Notes under the pieces: generated by a model
The model's input: only the letters and a program-made list of their open reading frames with translations
Databases searched by the model: none
What the model was told of the DNA's origin: nothing
Position numbers and translations under genes: made by a program
In this document: piece after piece, positions 52,814-59,737 of the stretch
Layout of the letters: every line of letters starts with the position of its first letter
Position numbering within the stretch: the stretch's first letter is position 1
NCBI RefSeq assembly: GCF_900113875.1
Contig: NZ_FORA01000001.1
Location: 558,001 to 622,000, forward strand
DNA from: Jannaschia pohangensis
Lineage (GTDB): Bacteria > Pseudomonadota > Alphaproteobacteria > Rhodobacterales > Rhodobacteraceae
Direction: 5' to 3'
Length of the DNA stretch: 64,000 nucleotides

Positions 52814-54211
52814 TCACAATTGTCGTATTCTCGGCCCGGCCCGCGTCCGCTCCGGGTCCAGCATCACCGACCAGAGCGCCCAGACCATCGCGTCGACCCG
52901 GTCCGGCGATCCAGATCCCCGGTAACCTGCGACCGTCATCCGGCACATCTGGTCCTCCAGCGCACCCAGACCGCGAAGGTGTCGCACCTTGCCCTGCTCA
53001 TAAAGCGCCGCGACCGGCTCGGCGCGAACGCCCTTGCCACGCCGCGCCGTCACCTTGCGATAGCTGACCGTCGGGGCCACCTGCCGCAGCACCGCCTCGA
53101 TCATGTCGCCGCCCTGGTTGCCCTCGGCCACCACACGGTCCGCGCCCCACTTCTCATAGGCATTGGCCACGGCCCGCGCCCATTCCGTTGGCGACGCCGC
53201 ACTCACCGTGGCATCTTCCAGCACATAGGCCCGCCATTCCGAGATCGGGCCCCGCATCACCGCGCCCACCACGACGATCCCGGTCTCGTCCGCGGCACCG
53301 CCCGACGTCACCGCCGGGTCTACTCCGATCACGATCCGGTCCATTTCCGGGGCCGTCTCGACCCGCAGCGCATCCAGGACCGGCGTCGTCCAGAACGCCC
53401 CCTCGATGTCATCGAGCAGGATTCCATCCAACTCCTGCCGCCCCATCCGCGTGCCCTTGTAGCGCTCCATGACCTCGGCCAGAAACCCGCGCGCCAGATT
53501 GGCCCGGTTCGCCTCGGTCGCCGCATGGGTGCAGACCGTGCTCCGACGGCTCAGAATATCCTTCAACACCGGGATGTTCTTCGGCGTCGTCGTCACCACC
53601 GCCTGCGGGTTGTCCCCCAGACGCAGGCAGAATTGCAGCATGTCCCAGGCATCCTCGGCCTTGGGCCATTTGGCCAGTTCATCCATCCAGGCCGCATCGA
53701 ACTGCGGCCCCCGAAGGGCCTCGAAATCATGGGCGGAAAAGACCTGAGCCTCCGCACCGTTGGGCCAGACCAGCTTGCGCTGCGTGGCTTTCCAGCTCGG
53801 CATCCTATCCCGGGGGGAGCAGGCCAGTATCCCACTGTCCCCCTCAATCATCACGGACCGGACCTGCTCATAGGTCTCTCCAACCAGCGCGACACGGCGT
53901 GCGCGCCCCGCCATCAGGGGGCGGGGGCCCTCAACCTGCGCCCGCACCCATTCGGCACCGGCGCGGGTTTTCCCCGCGCCGCGCCCACCCAGGATGACCC
54001 AGGTGCGCCAATCCCCTTCCGGGGGAAGCTGGTGGTCCAAGGCCCAGAACTCGAAGAGATAGGGCAAGGCCGCCAGCGTGTTGTCATCCATCTCCCGCAG
54101 GAACGCTTCCCGCTGGTCCGGCGTCGCGGATGCAACGGAGACGGCGCCGTATCTCAAGCTTGGCAGCCTCGAGGTCGAGTCCATCTCCACCGTCTTCCTT
54201 TGAAATCGCAT
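52814..54211 (-). CDS. GTA terminase large subunit (RcGTA gene 2 homologue)
   Basis: The 465-residue protein is the DNA-packaging motor. The ATPase has Walker A GGRGAGKT (75-82), Walker B/acidic site FDAAWMDELAK, and the coupling motif VTTTPKNIP. The C-terminal nuclease has IGVDPAVTSGGAADETG and RVDAMVWALWSVM. The start is uncertain. ATG 54211 has AGGAAGG upstream but would overlap terS by about 128 nt. TTG 54157 and ATG 54091 are alternatives, the latter overlapping by only 8 nt. GTA terminases package host DNA by headful without sequence specificity. Confidence 0.95.
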   Translation of the reverse strand: MRFQRKTVEMDSTSRLPSLRYGAVSVASATPDQREAFLREMDDNTLAALPYLFEFWALDHQLPPEGDWRTWVILGGRGAGKTRAGAEWVRAQVEGPRPLMAGRARRVALVGETYEQVRSVMIEGDSGILACSPRDRMPSWKATQRKLVWPNGAEAQVFSAHDFEALRGPQFDAAWMDELAKWPKAEDAWDMLQFCLRLGDNPQAVVTTTPKNIPVLKDILSRRSTVCTHAATEANRANLARGFLAEVMERYKGTRMGRQELDGILLDDIEGAFWTTPVLDALRVETAPEMDRIVIGVDPAVTSGGAADETGIVVVGAVMRGPISEWRAYVLEDATVSAASPTEWARAVANAYEKWGADRVVAEGNQGGDMIEAVLRQVAPTVSYRKVTARRGKGVRAEPVAALYEQGKVRHLRGLGALEDQMCRMTVAGYRGSGSPDRVDAMVWALWSVMLDPERTRAGPRIRQL

Positions 54212-54440
54212 CACACACCCTTCCTATTTCGGCGACGGCCGTCACGACGGCCTTGCCCAACTCGCGGTGCAAGGCTCCAAATCCGGAGACGTCGATCTGG
54301 GACTCGGGCATGGCATTCATCTTGGCCAGGGCCCGATCCATTGTCAGCCGGGCGGCTTCCATACCCGCAAGGGCAGCCTCCGCACGCTGTTTCATCTCGC
54401 CCACGTTGACGCGGGTCGTGTTCTCTACTCGATCTTGCAT
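54084..54440 (-). CDS. GTA terminase small subunit (RcGTA gene 1 homologue)
   Basis: The 118-residue acidic helical protein (MQDRVENTTRVNVGEMKQRA, MEAARLTMDRALAKMNAMPE, FGALHRELGKAVVTAVAEIG) matches the gene 1 product of GTA clusters, which works as the small terminase subunit but lacks an HTH DNA-binding motif, in line with non-specific packaging. It is the first structural gene of the cluster, downstream of the candidate promoter at 54553-54595. Confidence 0.9.
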   Translation of the reverse strand: MQDRVENTTRVNVGEMKQRAEAALAGMEAARLTMDRALAKMNAMPESQIDVSGFGALHRELGKAVVTAVAEIGRVCDAISKEDGGDGLDLEAAKLEIRRRLRCIRDAGPAGSVPAGDG

Positions 54441-54552
54441 TCAGTTAAGCTCCGTGCAGCGGTGGAAAAGTTTGGTCCGCACTTGCGAGAAACAAGAAAG
54501 GCGACCCGGGGGTGTCCCGTGCCGCCTGTCCCATTTCTTCCAGCTTGCCCTA

Positions 54553-54595
54553 AAGATGTTTTTGAGCGCGCGCTCGGTCAACAGGGTTTCTGACC
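54553..54595 (-). promoter_or_regulatory. Candidate GTA promoter with GC palindrome operator
   Basis: On the minus strand TTGACC (54581-54576) is a good -35 element, and CATCTT (54558-54553) lies 17 nt downstream as a weak -10. The spacer holds the perfect 12-bp palindrome GAGCGCGCGCTC (54564-54575). GGTCA/TGACC (54576-54580 and 54591-54595) is a further inverted repeat overlapping the -35. A TCACAA/TTGTGA inverted repeat lies further upstream at 54611-54636. The leader to the gene 1 ATG would be about 105 nt. The whole 54441-54721 gap has no other gene. Binding by the GTA activator GafA is expected from R. capsulatus, but its site is not known to me. Confidence 0.45.
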
Positions 54596-54721
54596 GCTGG
54601 CCCGCATTTCTCACAAACCACTGTTACAGATTGTGAAAATCATGCGTCCGCCCGCCCCGCGCGCATTTTCTCGACCATCGAACCACCAGGACTCCCCGTC
54701 TGTCCGTGAACGGACCGCCCG

Positions 54722-55159
54722 TTACGCAGGTCGCTTCCACCGATGCTCGACAATCAGCAGGCCCGACCATTCCTCGGTCTCCCGGCTGATCTCGACCAGA
54801 CCTTCCCGTACATAGAACGCAACCGCGCGCATGTTCGGGGCATCCACCCAGGCCGTGATCCAATCCCGATCCGCTTTCGCCGAGTCGAGCAGCCGTTTCC
54901 CGATCCCCGCGCCCCGCGCATCCGATGTCACATAGAGTCCGATGATGTTGTCGTCGCCCCGAGCACAGAAGCCGACAACGCGCTCTCCATCCTCCGCGAC
55001 CCACACAGGCTGGACCTTGAAATTCTCGTGCCAGAATTCCTGCATTGACCCTCGGGAAGACAGCGCGGGCATCCAAGGCGTCTTCTCTGCCCAGTCGCGT
55101 AAGATATCGACGCAAGCCCCGACATCCGCTTTCGCGCCCTGTCGGATGCAAACGGCCAT
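54722..55159 (-). CDS. GNAT-family N-acetyltransferase
   Basis: The 145-residue product has IIGLYVTSDARGAGIGKRLL (about 74-93), with the acetyl-CoA motif R-G-A-G-I-G, and ITAWVDAPNMRAVAFYVREG, typical of GNAT proteins. ATG 55159 is used. It lies between mltG and the GTA cluster, on the same strand as both, with two palindromic operator-like sites immediately upstream (55173-55228). Substrate unknown. Confidence 0.85.
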   Translation of the reverse strand: MAVCIRQGAKADVGACVDILRDWAEKTPWMPALSSRGSMQEFWHENFKVQPVWVAEDGERVVGFCARGDDNIIGLYVTSDARGAGIGKRLLDSAKADRDWITAWVDAPNMRAVAFYVREGLVEISRETEEWSGLLIVEHRWKRPA

Positions 55160-55172
55160 GGCCCCTCTCTTT

Positions 55173-55228
55173 CAATTGTCAGACATTTGCCCCCGCCGCG
55201 CGGAAACGTCCCAAATGTCTGACATTTG
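55173..55228. promoter_or_regulatory. Twin CAAATGTCNGACATTTG palindromes before the acetyltransferase gene
   Basis: CAATTGTCAGACATTTG (55173-55189) and CAAATGTCTGACATTTG (55212-55228) are two copies of a 17-bp palindrome. The second is perfect, the first differs at one arm base, and their centres are 39 bp apart. The 13-nt stretch TGTCAGACATTTG of the first is also the exact reverse complement of the second's CAAATGTCTGACA. They lie 14-69 bp upstream of the start at 55159 and just after the mltG stop. They are best read as two operators of one regulator; a large 3' hairpin is the alternative. Confidence 0.6.
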
Positions 55229-55231
55229 ACC

Positions 55232-56392
55232 TCAGTTCCCCGTCGTCGCCCCCCGCGCCGCCTCGATCGCCCGCCACGCCGCCACGTTCTCGTTGTGCTC
55301 GGCCAGCGTTTCGGCAAAGGCGTGACCGCCCGTCCCGTCTGCCACGAAGAACAGGAACGGCGTCTCCTCGGGGTCCACCGCCGCACGGATCGCCTCGGCA
55401 CTGGGGTTGGCAATCGGCGTCGGTGGCATCCCATCGATCACATACGTGTTGTAGGGCGTCGCCTGCCGCAGCTCGCTCGCGCGGATGCCACGGCCCAGAG
55501 CGCCCTGTCCCCGCGTGATCCCATAGATCACCGTCGGGTCCGTCTGCAGGCGCATCCCCTGCTCCATCCGGTTGGTGAAGACGGCCGCAACGGTCCGCCG
55601 CTCGGATGCGACCGCGGTTTCCTTCTCGACGATCGACGCCAGGATCAAGGCTTCCTCGGGTGTGTCGAACGGCAGACCCGGCGCGCGTGCCGCCCAAGCC
55701 TCCGCCAGAATACGCTCCTGCGCGCGCGACATCCGCTCGATCAGCGCCGCCCGCTCTCCGCCGGGCGTCACGTCATAGGTATCGGGGGCCAGCGACCCTT
55801 CGGGCGGCACCTCCACCTCTCCAGTCAGGAAATCCGCGCCCTTCAGGCCCTCGACCACCTCCCAGGACGTCAGCCCGGGGGCCACCGACACGCGCCAGGT
55901 AATGGGCACGCCGCGTTCGATCAACGCGGTATAGGCTTCGGGCACCTCGTCGCCCGGCTCGAAGGTCGCGACCTCGACGGCCTCGGTCTGGCCCGGCACG
56001 CGCTCGCGGACCCTGATCTCGGGCCCAATGGCCCGCAACAGATAGGTCACGGTGAACGGGAAGACCGACGGGCCGCCCGCCGTCACGATCTCCAGCACCT
56101 CGGGCATCGAAGCCCCGGGCGGTATCTCATAGGTGCCGAACTTCAGATCGTCATCGCGGTCGACATAGCCGGTGCCGATCCGGAACAGGCTGGCCGAGGT
56201 CACGATCCCCGCGTCCGCCAGGCCTTCGCTGACCTGACGCAGGCTCGCGCCGCGCGGCACCTCGAAAAAAGCCGCCTCGGTCAGGGGGCCAGGCTCCGAC
56301 CATCTGGTCTTGCCGATCTGCACGAGACCCGCAATGCAGACGATCAACACGATACCCAAGGTCAGGGCATTGGCTGCGATATGTTTCCACAT
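55232..56392 (-). CDS. mltG: Endolytic transglycosylase MltG
   Basis: MltG cuts nascent glycan strands and sets peptidoglycan chain length at the inner membrane. The 386-residue product has an N-terminal transmembrane helix (10-25), LysM-like region, and catalytic YceG domain with E257 in LASIVEKETAV followed by VAAVFTNRMEQGMRLQTDPT and YNTYVIDGMPPTPIANPS. It follows fabF by 20 nt in the same direction. Confidence 0.95.
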   Translation of the reverse strand: MWKHIAANALTLGIVLIVCIAGLVQIGKTRWSEPGPLTEAAFFEVPRGASLRQVSEGLADAGIVTSASLFRIGTGYVDRDDDLKFGTYEIPPGASMPEVLEIVTAGGPSVFPFTVTYLLRAIGPEIRVRERVPGQTEAVEVATFEPGDEVPEAYTALIERGVPITWRVSVAPGLTSWEVVEGLKGADFLTGEVEVPPEGSLAPDTYDVTPGGERAALIERMSRAQERILAEAWAARAPGLPFDTPEEALILASIVEKETAVASERRTVAAVFTNRMEQGMRLQTDPTVIYGITRGQGALGRGIRASELRQATPYNTYVIDGMPPTPIANPSAEAIRAAVDPEETPFLFFVADGTGGHAFAETLAEHNENVAAWRAIEAARGATTGN

Positions 56393-56412
56393 CAGATGGT
56401 TACACCCCGAAG

Positions 56413-57672
56413 TTAAACCTTGCCCATGACGAGCGAGGCGTTTGTGCCACCAAATCCGAAGGAGTTCGACAGCACCGTATCGATCCGGCGCTTCTCGGCG
56501 ACCTTCGGCGCAAGAGATAGCTTGGGTTCGACGGCTGGCGTGTCAAGGTTCAGCGTCGGCGGCGCAACCTGGTCGCGCAGGGCCAGAATGCAGAAGATCG
56601 CCTCTACCGCCCCGGCCGCGCCCAACAGGTGCCCAATGGCCGACTTGGTCGATGACATCGTGGCCCGGGACGCGTGATCCCCCATCATCCGCTCCACCGC
56701 ACCCAGCTCGATGGTATCCGCCATGGTCGAGGTTCCGTGGGCGTTGATGTAATCCACATCCCCCGGCTCCAACCCCGCGTTGCGCAACGCCGCACGCATC
56801 GACCGTTCGGCTCCGTCGCCGTCGTCGGCCGGCGCGGTGATGTGATAGGCATCACCCGACATCCCGTAACCCTTTATCTCGGCGTAGATTTTCGCGCCCC
56901 GCGCCTTGGCGTGCTCATATTCCTCCAGCACGACAACGCCCGCCCCCTCGCCCATGACGAAACCGTCCCGGTCGTCGGAATAGGGCCGCGACGCCTTGGT
57001 CGGATCGTCGCCCCACTTCGTCGAGAGCGCCTTGCAGGCGTTGAACCCGGCGATCCCGATCTCCGAAATGGGCGATTCCGCCCCGCCCGCGACCATCACG
57101 TCCGCATCGCCAAGCGCGATCAGGCGCGACGCATCACCGATGGCATGGGCGCCGGTCGAACAGGCGGTGACCACCGCATGGTTCGGCCCCTTGAAGCCAT
57201 AGCGGATCGACACCTGCCCCGACACCAGGTTGATGAGCGCCGAAGGGATGAAGAACGGCGACACCCGCCGTGCCCCCCGCTCCTTGATCAGGACCGCGGT
57301 CTCGGCGATGGTCTGCAACCCGCCGATGCCCGATCCAATCATCACGCCGGTGCGCAGCTTGCCCTCTTCGCCGGGGGTCCAGCCGGAATCCTCGACCGCC
57401 TGCACCGCCGCCGCCATCCCATACAGGATGAAATCGTCGACCTTGCGCTGATCCTTCGGCTCCATCCAGTCGTCGGGGTTGAACGTCCCGTCGCTGCCGT
57501 CGCCACGCGGGATTTCACAGGCATAGGTGGTGGCCAGATGGGCGGCATCGAACCGGGTGATCGTGCCCGCCCCCGATTGCCCGGCGATCAGGCGACGCCA
57601 GGTCTCTTCCACTCCGCAGGCCAACGGGGTCACCATCCCCAGTCCCGTCACGACAACGCGGCGCATCTGCAT
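56413..57672 (-). CDS. fabF: Beta-ketoacyl-ACP synthase II FabF
   Basis: The condensing enzyme of fatty acid elongation. The 419-residue product has the nucleophile C171 (VTACSTGAHA) and the catalytic histidines in NAHGTSTMADT (about 311) and GHLLGAAGAVEA (about 348), plus GFGGTNASLVMGKV at the end. ATG 57672 is favoured because GAGGAG lies 8 nt upstream; ATG 57666 is possible. acpP is not adjacent, whereas it usually precedes fabF in alphaproteobacteria; an enoyl-CoA hydratase gene is upstream instead. Confidence 0.95.
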   Translation of the reverse strand: MQMRRVVVTGLGMVTPLACGVEETWRRLIAGQSGAGTITRFDAAHLATTYACEIPRGDGSDGTFNPDDWMEPKDQRKVDDFILYGMAAAVQAVEDSGWTPGEEGKLRTGVMIGSGIGGLQTIAETAVLIKERGARRVSPFFIPSALINLVSGQVSIRYGFKGPNHAVVTACSTGAHAIGDASRLIALGDADVMVAGGAESPISEIGIAGFNACKALSTKWGDDPTKASRPYSDDRDGFVMGEGAGVVVLEEYEHAKARGAKIYAEIKGYGMSGDAYHITAPADDGDGAERSMRAALRNAGLEPGDVDYINAHGTSTMADTIELGAVERMMGDHASRATMSSTKSAIGHLLGAAGAVEAIFCILALRDQVAPPTLNLDTPAVEPKLSLAPKVAEKRRIDTVLSNSFGFGGTNASLVMGKV

Positions 57673-57758
57673 CCCACCCACTCCTCATTCGTTTGGGGGG
57701 TGATACATGGGCCGCCACCTCCCCTCAAGAGAGGGCTGACCCTTCGCATCACGGGCGT

Positions 57759-58535
57759 TCAGCGGCCCTCGAACTTCGCGGCACGCTTTTCAAGGAAGGC
57801 CATGACGCCTTCCTTGAAGTCGCGGCTGTGCCCCGCCTCGCCCTGCAATTTCGCCTCAAGCGCCAGCTGCTCCTGCAGGCCGTTCTCGAAACTGGCGCGA
57901 AGCGCCCGCTTGACGTTCTTGTAGGCCAGCGACGGCCCCCGCGACAGATGGCTGGCCCGCTCGGCCCAGACGGTCGAGAAATCCTCGTCCGGCACCGCTT
58001 CCCAGATCATGCCCCAATCGCTCGCCTGACGCGCGCTGATCGGCTCGGCAAAAAGCGCGGCCCCCATGGCTTTGGCCATCCCCATCTGGCGCGGCAACCA
58101 ATAGGTGCCGCCCGCATCAGGGATCAGGCCGATCCGGGTAAACGCCTGAAGAAACACGGCACTTTCCGTCGCGATCACCACGTCGCAAGCCAGCGCCAGG
58201 TTGGCCCCGGCCCCGGCCGCCGGGCCATTGACGGCGGCGATGGTCGGGATGGCGCAATCGAAAATCGCCATCAACATCGGCTCGTATTCGTCGCGAAGCG
58301 TGCGTTCCAGGTTCAGGTTGTCGATGCTGGCGCGGTCGCCCAGATCCTGACCGGAACAGAACGCCTTGCCCTTGCCGGTGATGACCAGAACCCGCGACTC
58401 CTTTTCCGCCGTGCGCACGGCATGAAGGATTTCGGCCCGCATCTGCGTGCTGAGCGCGTTCATCACCTCGGGCCGCGACAGGGCCAGCACGGCCACATCG
58501 TCATGCGTGCTCATGCGGATGGTTTCATAGTCCAT
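57759..58535 (-). CDS. Enoyl-CoA hydratase/isomerase family protein
   Basis: The 258-residue crotonase-fold protein has the oxyanion-hole segments GKGKAFCSGQDLGDR (about 54-68) and NGPAAGAGANLALACDVV (103-120). It also has FTRIGLIPDAGGTYWLPRQM (132-151), where the DAGG rather than E suggests a PaaG-like isomerase/hydratase. The substrate could be a phenylacetate-pathway or a fatty acyl-CoA intermediate, and the subfamily is not certain. It lies 86 nt before fabF, on the same strand. Confidence 0.88.
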   Translation of the reverse strand: MDYETIRMSTHDDVAVLALSRPEVMNALSTQMRAEILHAVRTAEKESRVLVITGKGKAFCSGQDLGDRASIDNLNLERTLRDEYEPMLMAIFDCAIPTIAAVNGPAAGAGANLALACDVVIATESAVFLQAFTRIGLIPDAGGTYWLPRQMGMAKAMGAALFAEPISARQASDWGMIWEAVPDEDFSTVWAERASHLSRGPSLAYKNVKRALRASFENGLQEQLALEAKLQGEAGHSRDFKEGVMAFLEKRAAKFEGR

Positions 58536-58598
58536 GGCGTCCTCCGGCCCAATCTCGGGGCGACCCTAGCAGAGCCGCCCCGAAGGGGAAGTCCAACC

Positions 58599-59108
58599 CT
58601 ACGGCAGGACGGCGCGGATCAGCGCGCGCTGCGTCGGATCGGGCTTGCGGTTCACGCGCCGGTATTCGCTCCCGTCGAGGGTGCGGGTCAGCATCCCCTC
58701 GCCCACCATCTCGCGCCGGATGCCCGCCGCGTCGCGAAACGTGCACAGCGCATGGATATCGGCGGAAATCTCCTGCTCGGTCTGCACGGCCTTGGGGTCC
58801 AGCCGCGCCCAGATGGGCCAAAGGCAGAGGGTCCGCAGGCTACGCTTGACGGGCCAGCCAGTGAACCGCCCCTCGCCGTCGAAACGGGCCATCGCACGGC
58901 GCACCCGGGCCATATCGGGCATAGGCTCCGCCTCGCCCTCCGACCACCCATGGGCGGCCTTCAGATGCTGGAAATTGCGATAGCCCGCCGCCCGCGCCAC
59001 GGCGTTCAGCATGGTCTGGTGGGATGTCTGGTCGGGCAACTGGCTGCGCAAGGACCGCGCGAACAGGCTCACGTCCTCGACAAGAAGGGGGATTGCGTCC
59101 CTCGGCAT
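58599..59108 (-). CDS. DUF2087-domain protein with N-terminal helical module
   Basis: The 169-residue product has an N-terminal helical module (VEDVSLFARSLRSQL and AGYRNFQHLKAAHG, residues 10-55) and a DUF2087 domain in the C-terminal half (RRAMARFDGEGRFTGWPVKR to EGMLTRTLDGSEYRRVN). DUF2087 appears in bacterial regulatory or DNA-binding contexts, and its exact role is unknown. It starts at ATG 59108. The GxxNFQHLKAxH part resembles a small family seen next to glyoxalases and phage genes. Confidence 0.75.
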   Translation of the reverse strand: MPRDAIPLLVEDVSLFARSLRSQLPDQTSHQTMLNAVARAAGYRNFQHLKAAHGWSEGEAEPMPDMARVRRAMARFDGEGRFTGWPVKRSLRTLCLWPIWARLDPKAVQTEQEISADIHALCTFRDAAGIRREMVGEGMLTRTLDGSEYRRVNRKPDPTQRALIRAVLP

Positions 59109-59275
59109 GATGTCTCTCCTGCCGTCATCGCTGCCCCGCGGAACGGGGTCGGGTGGCCGCCAATGCCCGTCGGATGACGGATCGGATCATCATGGATCAG
59201 ATAACTGTCGCAGGTTCAGCGTGCCCGGATGGGCGGCGGCGCCTGGGTGAACTGCGGACCCTTCCGGGCCGCATA

Positions 59276-59737
59276 TCACCCCTTGGGCGCGTCGTCCATC
59301 AGGCTGGCCAGCCGCGCCTCTTCCTCGGGCGACAGGGCATCGGGTGCCTCGCGACGGGCGCCGATGGCAACGGCGGCAAAGATGCCCCCAAGCAGCAGAA
59401 GGCCCAGCGGCGCCCCCCAAAGGATCAGGTTCGTGCCCCCGCCACGCGGATCGAGCAGCACGTATTCGCCATAGCGCGCGACCATATAGTCCAGGATCTG
59501 TGCATCGCTGTCGCCCGCCACCAGCCGCTCGCGCAGGACCAGGCGGATTTCACGGGCGAGGTCGGCGTGGCTTTCGTCGATGGATTCGTTGCGGCAAACC
59601 GGGCAGCGCAACTCTTTCGACAGATCCCGCGCCCGCGCCTCGAGTGCGACATCCTCCAGCACCTCGTCGGGCAACACAGCCAGCGCAGGCCCGGCAAGAC
59701 CGACAATCAGCGCCAGAACGGCCAGCAGCCGGGTCAT
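59276..59737 (-). CDS. ccmH: Cytochrome c maturation protein CcmH (CycL)
   Basis: CcmH reduces and presents apocytochrome c to the haem lyase. The 153-residue product has a signal peptide (about 1-20), the active LRCPVCRNESI motif (C45, C48), and one C-terminal transmembrane helix (LILWGAPLGLLLLGGIFAAV). Its ATG overlaps the ccmF stop by ATGA (59734-59737). It is the single-domain type with no fused TPR domain. Confidence 0.94.
   Translation of the reverse strand: MTRLLAVLALIVGLAGPALAVLPDEVLEDVALEARARDLSKELRCPVCRNESIDESHADLAREIRLVLRERLVAGDSDAQILDYMVARYGEYVLLDPRGGGTNLILWGAPLGLLLLGGIFAAVAIGARREAPDALSPEEEARLASLMDDAPKG

Noticed and set aside
40670-54440. Integrated active prophage
   Set aside because: No integrase, repressor, replication, anti-repressor or attachment repeats; gene order is exactly that of GTAs, with the lysis genes elsewhere.
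54611-54636. CRP/FNR box (TCACAA/TTGTGA)
   Set aside because: Arms of six bases with a 14-nt spacer do not match the usual TGTGA-N6-TCACA or TTGAT-N4-ATCAA layout; kept only as an unassigned inverted repeat.
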